Below, in pieces: positions 14,764 through 22,128 of a DNA stretch of 32,414 bases. The notes beneath the pieces were generated by a model. The model saw only the letters and a program-made list of their open reading frames with translations. It was not told the DNA's origin and searched no databases. Source of the stretch: a virus; the IMG/VR virus record IMGVR_UViG_3300006033_000077, positions 1-32,414 of that record; one strand, written 5' to 3'. A program made the position numbers and the translations under genes. Every line of letters starts with the position of its first letter. The first letter of the stretch is position 1.

Positions 14764-14815
14764 ATCATACCCTTGACAGTTTCACAATGGTTCATTGGGG
14801 TTCACAGTAGTTCAA
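14764..14815 (-). promoter_or_regulatory. Promoter with 10-bp-phased TGAAC repeats
   Basis: The minus strand carries TTGAAC, TGTGAAC, ATGAAC and TGTGAAA at about 10-base spacing, one helical turn, running into TTGTGA, 17 bases, TAATAT. Same-face repeats over and ahead of a -35 suggest a bound activator; the ArpU/RinA-like regulator encoded at 15395-15805 is a natural candidate. This would drive the leader and the TerS-like/methyltransferase operon. Confidence 0.45.
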
Positions 14816-14817
14816 TA

Positions 14818-15024
14818 TCAAACGAATTTTGGATTACTACGATAATCTAAGGAGACTAGATAATAATGACCATAAATCTCGACTTCTTCACCAATTACAA
14901 AATTAAATGTTTTTTGTCTTTGATACATATCTGGATAAGTCACTATAACAGTTGCTCTACCAGATTTTTTCTCTTGGTTACTGTCCCAAGACCATCTTAT
15001 AAGTAATATTGTTGGTTTGTTCAT
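14818..15024 (-). CDS. Small conserved-looking hypothetical protein
   Basis: 68 residues behind AGGAGAAGATT, starting NKPTILLIRWSWDSNQ and containing ATVIVTYPDMYQRQKTFNF and EEVEIYGHYYLVSLDY; probably a small beta-rich soluble protein. A -10 box lies upstream (15074-15079). Its stop codon is at the edge of the phased TGAAC repeats. I recognise no family. Confidence 0.55.
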   Translation of the reverse strand: MNKPTILLIRWSWDSNQEKKSGRATVIVTYPDMYQRQKTFNFVIGEEVEIYGHYYLVSLDYRSNPKFV

Positions 15025-15073
15025 AATCTTCTCCTAGCTTTCGTCATATTTTATATCGAATAGTTACTTCTAT

Positions 15074-15079
15074 ATTATA
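15074..15079 (-). promoter_or_regulatory. -10 box upstream of the 68-residue gene
   Basis: The minus strand reads CAATGTATAATATAG with a perfect TATAAT about 50 bases before the ATG and just downstream of the terminator at 15122-15153. -35 match is poor. Confidence 0.4.
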
Positions 15080-15121
15080 CATTGACCACCTAAATTTATA
15101 GTAATTCCAAAGCATTTTCAT

Positions 15122-15153
15122 AAAAAAGTGAGTGGCTAAGAACTTCACCACTC
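15122..15153 (-). terminator. Terminator after the TGA-containing small ORF
   Basis: The minus strand forms GAGTGG-(12)-CCACTC, 6 bp, followed by ACTTTTTTA. It lies 11 bases after the TAA at 15164-15166 and closes a single-gene transcript. Confidence 0.7.
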
Positions 15154-15163
15154 TTGATTTCTC

Positions 15164-15328
15164 TTATTCTTTTTTTGTAATCAGTATATACATTGATACA
15201 CCAATAAGAATTAAAGTTCCTGAAATCCCAACTCAAAGTAGACTCAGTGTAAAGCTGCTAAATGGAAACACAACTCAAAATCACACTACTGCTACAAGGT
15301 TGGGAAGAACACTTGAAAGTTTCTTCAT
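15164..15328 (-). CDS. Possible UGA-as-Trp small membrane protein (or pseudogene)
   Basis: An ATG behind AAGGAGGAAGAATATT opens a 55-codon frame with no TAA or TAG until 15164-15166 but three TGA codons, at positions 16, 18 and 32. Read as Trp they give a sensible hydrophobic protein: MKKLSSVLPNLVAVV-W-F-W-VVFPF, then SLL-W-VGISGTLILIG and a charged ITKKE end, that is, two membrane spans with a basic start. In the standard code only a 15-residue peptide is made. Promoter and terminator flank it closely. It may be recoded, a gene from a UGA-Trp mollicute, or a gene decayed by TGG-to-TGA changes. Holin-like and small-toxin roles fit size and shape only. Confidence 0.45.
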
Positions 15329-15381
15329 AATATTCTTCCTCCTTTTTAAATTTTTGTGGTCAAAGTACAACCACTTTTTAA

Positions 15382-15410
15382 ATTATATAATTAATTATTC
15401 AATTTGTATA
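15382..15410 (-). promoter_or_regulatory. Promoter of the TGA-containing small ORF
   Basis: The minus strand has TATACA (15405-15410), exactly 17 bases, then a perfect TATAAT (15382-15387), 54 bases before the ATG. Between them and the ATG is a GTGGT-(9)-ACCAC hairpin at about 15355-15375. The -35 lies inside the end of the late-regulator gene. Confidence 0.6.
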
Positions 15411-15805
15411 CCTGATAGAGCGGTTAAATGCCATCTCTTCACAGTTGATCTAGAAATATACATCTTATTTGCTATGACGTTCCAACTTTCCCAATCTATA
15501 TAACGATAGATGAGTAGTTTTTTATGTTCAATGTCACCAAGTTTATCAATAACTGATATGATTTCGCATTTGATTATTTGTAGTTGTTTTTCAAGGTCAG
15601 CAATTTGCAGCTTTTTTTCCAAAGCCTTATGAATCCACTTAGTGAAGGGTGCATCAAGACTTCTTGTTCCATCCACACGTATAGCATCAAAGTTCATGCC
15701 AGGAATTGAGTTCGCAAGTCGCTCATACTCTTTAATTTCGTCTTGCATGTGTTTTAAATCTAATTCCAAGTAATGATATCTACTTAGGTATTGCTTAACA
15801 TCCAT
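15395..15805 (-). CDS. ArpU/RinA-like (DUF1492-type) late transcription regulator
   Basis: 136 residues. The first 100 are helical with heptad-like character (LELDLKHMQDEIKEYERLA, then LEKKLQIADLEKQLQII); the C-terminus has LIYRYIDWESWNVIANKMYI followed by SRSTVKRWHLTAL, a sigma region 4-like helix-turn-helix. This layout is typical of ArpU/RinA/DUF1492 phage regulators that switch on packaging and structural operons. It stands at the end of the replication block and ahead of the structural block, as expected. AGGAGGAGTTGAG precedes the ATG. The phased repeats at 14764-14815 are a possible target. Confidence 0.78.
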   Translation of the reverse strand: MDVKQYLSRYHYLELDLKHMQDEIKEYERLANSIPGMNFDAIRVDGTRSLDAPFTKWIHKALEKKLQIADLEKQLQIIKCEIISVIDKLGDIEHKKLLIYRYIDWESWNVIANKMYISRSTVKRWHLTALSGIQIE

Positions 15806-15821
15806 CTCAACTCCTCCTTCA

Positions 15822-16238
15822 TCAACTCACATCTTCTTTCAATTTACTGAGCAAGTTGATTTCAATTGATATACCAGTTGGATCATCCGACCATATCTTT
15901 TCAACATGCTCCACAACCACCTGTGCATCATCTATCCAAAAGCCAACTTCAGTCATACAGTCTTTGAGCATCTTCTGTAGGTTATCGGTGTCTGGCTTTG
16001 TTACTCTCCACTCAAAGTGCTTATGTCTTTTGCCTTTTGGGAATCTCCATATCACATCAAGCTGAATCGCATCATTCATCGGCTCATTCGGTTTGAATGG
16101 TTTTAAATGTGTGATTAATTCTTTTCTTGCTTGCTTCAATTTTTCAGGTTTATAAAACGCAGGCTTATTGTTAACAAGAGCAACCTTATTTTGTTGAGCT
16201 GTAATAGTTGGCGGATCTAGTAGTAGGAATATTTTCAT
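15822..16238 (-). CDS. rusA: RusA-family Holliday junction resolvase
   Basis: 138 residues with the RusA core: KPDTDNLQKMLKDCM (81-95), Asp83 and Asp85, and GFWIDDAQVVVEHVEK (99-114) with Asp103, Asp104 and Lys114. These acidic residues bind the metal for junction cutting. It resolves recombination and replication intermediates before packaging. AAAAAGGAGAAACCC precedes the ATG. A long hairpin and a repeat array lie just upstream of it. Confidence 0.92.
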   Translation of the reverse strand: MKIFLLLDPPTITAQQNKVALVNNKPAFYKPEKLKQARKELITHLKPFKPNEPMNDAIQLDVIWRFPKGKRHKHFEWRVTKPDTDNLQKMLKDCMTEVGFWIDDAQVVVEHVEKIWSDDPTGISIEINLLSKLKEDVS

Positions 16239-16281
16239 GGGTTTCTCCTTTTTTTGATTTTTTTAGTGAAGAAAGGCAAGT

Positions 16282-16349
16282 GCTGACGATGAGGCATTTG
16301 TTTGGGATAGGGGTCACTCAATCCCCTATCCTACAAACGATGCGTCAGC
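16282..16349. repeat. Long imperfect hairpin upstream of rusA
   Basis: The core is a perfect 9-bp stem ggatagggg/cccctatcc (16305-16313, 16323-16331) with a 9-base loop, extended by gttt/aaac and closed by gctgacg/cgtcagc (16282-16288, 16343-16349). At 68 bases with many G-C pairs it is far more stable than its surroundings. It could be an origin feature or a structured 5' leader of rusA. Confidence 0.7.
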
Positions 16350-16378
16350 GAGTAGCGAAGCGAAACATATATATAAGC

Positions 16379-16467
16379 CCTTTCGTCACTTTGCGAAGAT
16401 AGGGATATTTTCCTTTATTCGTCGTTTTGCGAAGATAGGGAATTCCACCCTTTATTCGTTTTGCGAA
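16379..16467. repeat. Three imperfect tandem repeats (34-36 bp), possible origin iterons
   Basis: The unit runs gatagggaa/t...cctttattcgt..ttttgcgaa, at 16434-16467 and 16398-16433, with a shorter degenerate copy at 16379-16397. An AT run (tatatata, near 16368-16375) separates them from the long hairpin. Iterons, an AT-rich stretch and a hairpin directly after the primase-helicase gene are what a phage replication origin could look like; unproven. Confidence 0.55.
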
Positions 16468-16471
16468 TATG

Positions 16472-18466
16472 TTACTTTCTATAAACATTTCCTTTTGATA
16501 GTAGATAATCACTTTCAAATTCCGATACACGTTTTTGTACTGTTCGTACACTTATTCCAAGATAATTCGCAAGCTCATCAGTAGTACAAAATTCTCTATC
16601 TGATAAACAAATATCGAATGCAGCATCGAAATCATCTTTTCGAGATTCTGTTGTTTGGTTTCGTTTTCCACTTTTTTCAAGGTTGGCCTTTGGGTCTCCA
16701 TCTGCATAGTGTCTAGAAAGAATGCCTTTATCATCAACTCTATGAATCGGATATTCAAACCAGAAGTTCACGGGTTTAAAGTTTTTAAATTCACGCAAGC
16801 TACTCTCTAGTCTCCATGCAGTCGATGATAAAACATCGGCATTTTGTGCCATGAATTCATCACTTGTTTCTAGTTGAATCATATCGAGTTGAGCGTCTGG
16901 ATCACGTGCGAAAACTCCACTACCACTCGCTCTATCCATTGCTCTTTTGAATCCTTGAGCACCCTTTGAGTGATGATGACTGTAGATAATCGTACACCCA
17001 GTTTCTTTGCTTATTTTATCAAAAATATTAGTGAAAGCACCCATTTGCGAAGCGTTGTTTTCATCCCCAGTAATCACCTTGTAAATCGGATCTAATATGA
17101 TGGCTTCGTATCCCTTATTTTTGACTTTTCGTATAATTTTTGGAGCCAACTTATCAAGTGGCATTGAACTTCCACGAAGACTCCAAACCACAAAATCCTG
17201 TTCGTATTTTGGTTCAACACCGAGTGCAAGGTGTATTTCATCAATACGGTTACCACAGCTTTTTTCATCAATTTCCAGATTCACATAAAACACTCTGGTC
17301 TTTTTACACTGAAAACCTAACCATTTTCGTCCTTCTGATAAGGCAATAGCTAATTCAATTAATAAGAAACTTTTTCCTGCTTTAGAAGAACCTGAAATAA
17401 GCATTTTGTGTCCAACACGAACAATCCCTTCAATAAGTTGAGGTTCTAAGAACTCCTTCTTGGTACGAATTTGTCCACTTGTCTTTTCTTGAGGTAATTC
17501 TTCTGATTCTCCTTCAACAAAATCCATCCATTCGTTCCAGTTGCGTCTGCCAATGTTTGTATCCACTAATGTTTGGAGAACCCCGTTTCTAGTAACTCCA
17601 GGTAGTCTAGATAATCTTGATGGGTTTCGATTCGCTGTATCAACTTTGAGTCCATTTTTATCCAGAAAACCATATAAATATTCGACACGTTTTCGATACT
17701 CTTCAGCATCTTTCGCATCAACCTTAACGATTGCATGTAGGCTTTTACCTGCACTATGAACTAAGCAAGCAATCGGCAGTTCAAACTTTCGATAAATAGC
17801 ATCTTGTTCTGGGATTGGAATCGTGTCAAATTCGACCAATGCGTAGGTATATCTTGTGATGTTTTCATTCTTTACACCTGTTGCATCGACTGGATTAAAT
17901 CTAATCCAAGCACCACATTCATCCTTCCAATCACCAATGACAGCCCCAATATCATCAGGATGCTTTTTAAGTAATTCGATTAACTCTTTCGCTGTGCGAT
18001 CGTATTGCCCTTTACCTGGCATCCATTTACCTTTGCTATCTTGCCATACATCATTTGTCACATACCCTACAAATTCATCTTCTTTAAAGAGTATTTCAAG
18101 ATAAGTGATGAGCTGTTCTGTTGGTTTTTTATCAATCTTGGGTTCATAAATCATGCCATCACCATCGTATTCAATAATATCGTCCCATTCCATCAAGCCA
18201 TCATTAATTCTAGTTGGAGGAATCCAACCTGCATCTTTTGCAAGCTTTACAATTGTTCCACCAGAAACGGGATGAGAGGAGCCGATAAAGCCCCTCCATT
18301 TTCTTTCACATTCACCGTCTTTGTATCTTGAATCATTCTTGCTCCAGTTATCCCAAATAGAACATTCATATCCTTCAGCTTTTAAAGCCATACCGATATT
18401 AATCCATTCTTGGTAGGAAACTTTAGATACATCAATCTGTTTTAATGCTTCCAAAATACTGTCCAT
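16472..18466 (-). CDS. Primase-helicase replication protein
   Basis: 664 residues in three parts. Residues 1-85 are a PriCT-2-like domain (SYQEWINIGMALKAEG, GGTIVKLAKDAGW). Residues about 195-300 look like an archaeo-eukaryotic primase-type core (ALVEFDTIPIPEQ, HSAGKSLHAIVKVDA 237-251, NPSRLSRLPGVTRNG). From 345 a RepA/AAA_25-type ATPase follows: Walker A GSSKAGKS (359-366), AIILDPIYKVITGDEN and IIYSHHHSKG. The C-terminus carries a small HTH (TDELANYLGISVRTVQKRV). It should initiate and unwind at the phage origin. It begins just after the SF2 helicase stop. Confidence 0.85.
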   Translation of the reverse strand: MDSILEALKQIDVSKVSYQEWINIGMALKAEGYECSIWDNWSKNDSRYKDGECERKWRGFIGSSHPVSGGTIVKLAKDAGWIPPTRINDGLMEWDDIIEYDGDGMIYEPKIDKKPTEQLITYLEILFKEDEFVGYVTNDVWQDSKGKWMPGKGQYDRTAKELIELLKKHPDDIGAVIGDWKDECGAWIRFNPVDATGVKNENITRYTYALVEFDTIPIPEQDAIYRKFELPIACLVHSAGKSLHAIVKVDAKDAEEYRKRVEYLYGFLDKNGLKVDTANRNPSRLSRLPGVTRNGVLQTLVDTNIGRRNWNEWMDFVEGESEELPQEKTSGQIRTKKEFLEPQLIEGIVRVGHKMLISGSSKAGKSFLLIELAIALSEGRKWLGFQCKKTRVFYVNLEIDEKSCGNRIDEIHLALGVEPKYEQDFVVWSLRGSSMPLDKLAPKIIRKVKNKGYEAIILDPIYKVITGDENNASQMGAFTNIFDKISKETGCTIIYSHHHSKGAQGFKRAMDRASGSGVFARDPDAQLDMIQLETSDEFMAQNADVLSSTAWRLESSLREFKNFKPVNFWFEYPIHRVDDKGILSRHYADGDPKANLEKSGKRNQTTESRKDDFDAAFDICLSDREFCTTDELANYLGISVRTVQKRVSEFESDYLLSKGNVYRK

Positions 18467-18475
18467 TGTATCCTC

Positions 18476-20053
18476 CTATGGTTGATAGCTGGATGCACTG
18501 ACACCTCTTGGTAACATCCATCGATTTTCTGCGATTCGAGTAATCATATTGCTTGCTGCATCAAATGCCCACATGCCGACATGAATGAAACCGTAACGTT
18601 CCAAGAAACGGATTTGTTTTGGTGTAGCTAGTCCTTCAACTTGTCTGTTCTTTAATTTTTCGATGAGTAAACTTGCCATACCACAGTTAGAAACTGAGTC
18701 AGGGTAGATACCATGTTTTTCTAAATACTCGAGTTGTCTTGTCGTTGCAGGTGCCATCTCCCATGAGAAGGTTGGCTCGTAATTTGCTAAGTCTTCAGCA
18801 GCTATTGAAAAAGCATATTGAATTGGATCAACGAGTTTTTGTTGCTTTCTACGCATCGCTGCTAGTTCTCTTGCAAGAGCGTCTTCACGTTCCTTAATGA
18901 CGTCGTTTTCCGCCTCAAGTTCCGCTGAAAGCAGGTCAATGCCACTTTCCTTATCCATCATCTTCTGGTCAATTCGCTTAGCAAGTTCTGCATCTTTGGA
19001 GACAAGTGCTGAAGGTCGACATAAATCGTGACGCTCCGTCATCCAAAGAAAATCAAGTAAAAGTAATTCTTTCTTATTAGGGAAGAGTCGCATACCACGA
19101 CCGACCATTTGTTGATATAAACTTCTAATTTTCGTAGGTCTTAAAACAATGATGCAATCCACAGCTGGGCAGTCCCAACCTTCAGTAAGGAGCATCGAAT
19201 TACAAAGCACATCGAATTCACCAGCTTTAAAGTCGGCTAAAATTTCATCTCTATCTTCGCTATTGCCATTAACTTCAGCGGCCTTGATGCCATGTAAGTT
19301 TAGTAGTTCACAAAACTTTTGTGATGTTTTCACCAATGGCAAGAAAACGACCGTTTTTCGACCTTTACAGTACTTTAGCATTTCGAGTGCTATCTGATTG
19401 AGGTAAGGTTCAAGTACTGATCCAATCTCACCCACTGCATAATCTCCATTTGAGAGACTCACACTATGAATGTCGAGTTCAAGTGGAATCATCTGGGCTT
19501 TGACTGGGCAAAGATAACCATCCCTAATGGCTTGATGAAGGGAATACTCATACGCTTTAGAATCAAAGTATTTCCCTAGACTTTTCTGATCAGAGCGATC
19601 AGGAGTCGCTGTTACACCGAGTACATTCGCACCATCAAAATGAGTTAAAATACGTTGATAGGTGTCACTCATTGAATGATGGGCTTCATCGACTACGATG
19701 GTTTTGAAGTAGTCTTTCGCAAAGCTTGTAAGTCGTTTTTCTTGGGATAGAGTTTGTACGGATGCAACAGTGACACGTTTCTTTGAACCGATGGAGGAAG
19801 ATTCAGCCTTTTCCAAAGCTGAATCCAATCCACTCGTTTCCTTTAACTTTTCTGAAGCTTGATCGAGCAATTCACCACGATGTGCTAGGATGAGTGCTTT
19901 ACTCCCATCTTGAGTCTCTTCTTCAACAACCTTTGAGAAAACGACTGTCTTTCCGGTTCCTGTAGGTAATACCAATAGAGTCTTTTGACGCCCATCTTTC
20001 CATTCATTACGTATCGCTTGAACTGCTTCGTTTTGATAAGGTCTTAGTTCCAT
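18476..20053 (-). CDS. DEAD/DEAH-box (SF2) helicase
   Basis: 525 residues with all main SF2 motifs: Walker A PTGTGKT (30-36), VDEAHH (121-126), GVTATP (146-151), LLTEGWDCPAVDC and QMVGRGMR (315-322). A variable charged region and two repeated ATxxQ(x)xLE(k/r)xG segments follow: TTRQLEYLEKHG and TPKQIRFLERYG, seen in phage-type helicases. It likely unwinds or remodels replicating phage DNA. Start ATG has AAGGAGGTCATCATT before it and lies inside the end of the preceding nuclease gene (47-base overlap). Confidence 0.92.
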   Translation of the reverse strand: MELRPYQNEAVQAIRNEWKDGRQKTLLVLPTGTGKTVVFSKVVEEETQDGSKALILAHRGELLDQASEKLKETSGLDSALEKAESSSIGSKKRVTVASVQTLSQEKRLTSFAKDYFKTIVVDEAHHSMSDTYQRILTHFDGANVLGVTATPDRSDQKSLGKYFDSKAYEYSLHQAIRDGYLCPVKAQMIPLELDIHSVSLSNGDYAVGEIGSVLEPYLNQIALEMLKYCKGRKTVVFLPLVKTSQKFCELLNLHGIKAAEVNGNSEDRDEILADFKAGEFDVLCNSMLLTEGWDCPAVDCIIVLRPTKIRSLYQQMVGRGMRLFPNKKELLLLDFLWMTERHDLCRPSALVSKDAELAKRIDQKMMDKESGIDLLSAELEAENDVIKEREDALARELAAMRRKQQKLVDPIQYAFSIAAEDLANYEPTFSWEMAPATTRQLEYLEKHGIYPDSVSNCGMASLLIEKLKNRQVEGLATPKQIRFLERYGFIHVGMWAFDAASNMITRIAENRWMLPRGVSASSYQP

Positions 20054-20657
20054 AATGATGACCTCCTTTTAGAAATTCGATGTAATCTGATATAATATCC
20101 CACCTATCGAGATAACCATCGTATTTACTGTTATTCTCTCCAATACTGATTTGCTTATTGCTCATTACTGTTGAACTTGGTAAAATATACATTCTGATTA
20201 TTTCATCAATATCATCGAGTGCTACCAGTACATATACATCGCAAGTTGCATATTTTTTGCCCGTTCTAAAGGTGTAGAAATTTCCTTCCTTACCCTTATA
20301 AAGATGACTAGACTTAACATCAATCTTTAGGCAATCATTAACCAACAGATCATAAGGAAAATTCTGTGACATTTGTGATACTATGAATCCTTTATCCTCC
20401 AGAATATTCTTAATGAGTTTTTCGTATTTCTTGCCTGTTGTTGTTTCGGATTCTTTGATTGGAAGGCCTAATTCGTTTGCTAAGCCATACCAGCCACCAT
20501 CTCTCCTGGAGATGGCGACCGACAAAGTACAACTATTAGTAAATTCGATACATTCTTTTCTTGTAGGCATTCGATTAAGTTTTAGTCCTTCTATAACTTC
20601 CATCACTTCATTACGTATCAAGTCATCAGACCATTTAATTCCGTGTGTGTATCCCAT
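20007..20657 (-). CDS. PD-(D/E)XK-like nuclease
   Basis: 216 residues. The C-terminal two thirds carry YEKLIKNILEDKGFIV (78-93), FPYDLLVN (D103) and KIDVKSSHLY (D113, K115): the E...D...DxK layout of PD-(D/E)XK nucleases. The N-terminal 70 residues (MPTRKECIEF, SVAISRRDGGWYGLANELG) are a helical DNA-binding-like repeat also seen near homing-type nucleases. CGGAGGTAAATT precedes the ATG. It sits in the replication operon, so it may process phage or host DNA, or be an inserted endonuclease gene. Confidence 0.65.
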   Translation of the reverse strand: MGYTHGIKWSDDLIRNEVMEVIEGLKLNRMPTRKECIEFTNSCTLSVAISRRDGGWYGLANELGLPIKESETTTGKKYEKLIKNILEDKGFIVSQMSQNFPYDLLVNDCLKIDVKSSHLYKGKEGNFYTFRTGKKYATCDVYVLVALDDIDEIIRMYILPSSTVMSNKQISIGENNSKYDGYLDRWDIISDYIEFLKGGHHYGTKTLSKRSSSSDT

Positions 20658-20698
20658 AATTTACCTCCGTACGTTTTTGTTTTTGAGAACGATAACTC

Positions 20699-21157
20699 TT
20701 AGTTAAAAGGTAAATCGTCTGGAAGAAAGTTTTCTTCGTTATAATCGATGAAGCGATCAACATCATTGATGAATTTCTCTTCACCATTTTGGTTCGTGTA
20801 TGAGCGCTGTTTGAAATGAGCTCTACCTTTTGAACCAATCACATTATTCCAATTCATCGTAAGTTTCTCACCATGCTTCTTCTGACCAATACTTCTAAAG
20901 AATGCAGAAATACGCCACTCGAGGGTACGGTACAAAATGAGATCAAACTTGACAGAAGTGGTGCCTTCCTTAGCTTCAACTTGCACAGTGATGGTCGCTT
21001 TATTACATGCTGGCACCTTTGGACCACCGTTAAATCTGCCGCGTTCAAAGTTTGTAACTGTAAAATTGTAATCACCTTCAGGTAGTAAGACATACTCCTG
21101 ACCATCTTCTGAGATTTCGTCATTCCATCCCATAAACATATCTTTATTTTCAATCAT
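20699..21157 (-). CDS. DUF669 protein, SSB-like
   Basis: 152 residues typical of DUF669: DMFMGWNDEISEDGQEYVLL, LPEGDYNFTV, and KVPACNKATITVQVEA. The last residues, LPDDLPFN, copy the acidic aromatic tail of single-stranded DNA-binding proteins, which recruits replication partners. DUF669 genes are regularly found beside the Sak4-like ATPase as here, so it probably coats single strands during phage recombination or replication. Confidence 0.85.
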   Translation of the reverse strand: MIENKDMFMGWNDEISEDGQEYVLLPEGDYNFTVTNFERGRFNGGPKVPACNKATITVQVEAKEGTTSVKFDLILYRTLEWRISAFFRSIGQKKHGEKLTMNWNNVIGSKGRAHFKQRSYTNQNGEEKFINDVDRFIDYNEENFLPDDLPFN

Positions 21158-21159
21158 GA

Positions 21160-22128
21160 TTATTGTTCTCCTTTTTTATTTTTTATTGATTCAACAATTT
21201 TCTTCCAATTCGGAATGATCCATCGTGTAATAAAGTCGTCTGAATAATTGCTTATTGGTTCTGAATCTTGATAATGTCCCTTTGCGGCAACCACCTTTTG
21301 AAGGTCGACATCTGTAATCCCAGAGTCTGCAATCATCTTGTTAAGCTTCTCTACAAGTGCAACACTGGTAATTTCTCTAGGGTCAGGGAAGCGTACGACT
21401 TCTTTTCTAACTTTGGGTTCTTCAAATAAGTGTTGAATTGAAGCAAAGTTGAGTTCCAGTTCTTCTGGTAAGTTAAATCTGTTTTTCGCATCATAGGTTG
21501 GGTTGTGGGTGGTGTATAATACACGCTTTCCACCTTGTGCTTTTTTGGAGTTGTTTTCTGTTGTTACTACATAGATTTTGTAGTTCACAAAGAACAGAGC
21601 ATCAGACCACTCTTTGATAAGTGGTGCCACTTGTCGTGTGAGTTTCATTTCATAGCGATCAAATGCACCTTGTTCTTCTGGGAGTTCGAACTTTCTAGGT
21701 TTTGCATGAGCCGTAACAACAACATTGATACCTACTTCGATTAATTCATCCAACAAGCTGAGTAATTTTGAGAATTCATCTAGTAAATAGACGTAGCCCT
21801 TACCGTATGTAAAATCTTCTATATTGTTTTTTCGATACTTCTCGCAGACAGCATTCGTACATAATGTTTCCGCCCAGTCTGCAGTATCCAAGACTACCGT
21901 CTTACAGATAGTTGAGTTGTCGTAGATCTCTTTAACGATAGCGATGAGCTCGTTCCAAGACTTGTTGCATTTGATTCGTCTGATATTTAAATTGCTTGTG
22001 CCACCTTCGGTATCGATGAATAATGGGTCTGGAAATTGACTAGCAAAAGTTGATTTACCAATTCCCTCCGGACCATAGATGACAATCTTGAGTGGTCTTG
22101 TTTCTTTTCCTTCAATGATGTTTAGCAT
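21160..22128 (-). CDS. Sak4-like RecA-fold ATPase
   Basis: 322 residues: Walker A GPEGIGKST (19-27), IDTEGGTSNLNIRRI, Walker B TVVLDTADW (77-85), and VVVTAHAKPRKFE. This is the AAA_24/Sak4 group of short RecA-related single-strand annealing factors. It forms a recombination set with the nuclease upstream (TAATG stop-start overlap) and DUF669 downstream. Confidence 0.85.
   Translation of the reverse strand: MLNIIEGKETRPLKIVIYGPEGIGKSTFASQFPDPLFIDTEGGTSNLNIRRIKCNKSWNELIAIVKEIYDNSTICKTVVLDTADWAETLCTNAVCEKYRKNNIEDFTYGKGYVYLLDEFSKLLSLLDELIEVGINVVVTAHAKPRKFELPEEQGAFDRYEMKLTRQVAPLIKEWSDALFFVNYKIYVVTTENNSKKAQGGKRVLYTTHNPTYDAKNRFNLPEELELNFASIQHLFEEPKVRKEVVRFPDPREITSVALVEKLNKMIADSGITDVDLQKVVAAKGHYQDSEPISNYSDDFITRWIIPNWKKIVESIKNKKGEQ

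Noticed and set aside
15132-15503. Plus-strand 123-codon frame
   Set aside because: It crosses the promoter, ORF and terminator on the other strand and enters the late-regulator gene in antisense. No convincing ribosome site, and low-complexity composition.
16345-16551. Minus-strand 68-codon frame with repeated PYLRK units
   Set aside because: The repetition comes from the DNA tandem repeats; the start lies within the primase-helicase gene and has no ribosome site.
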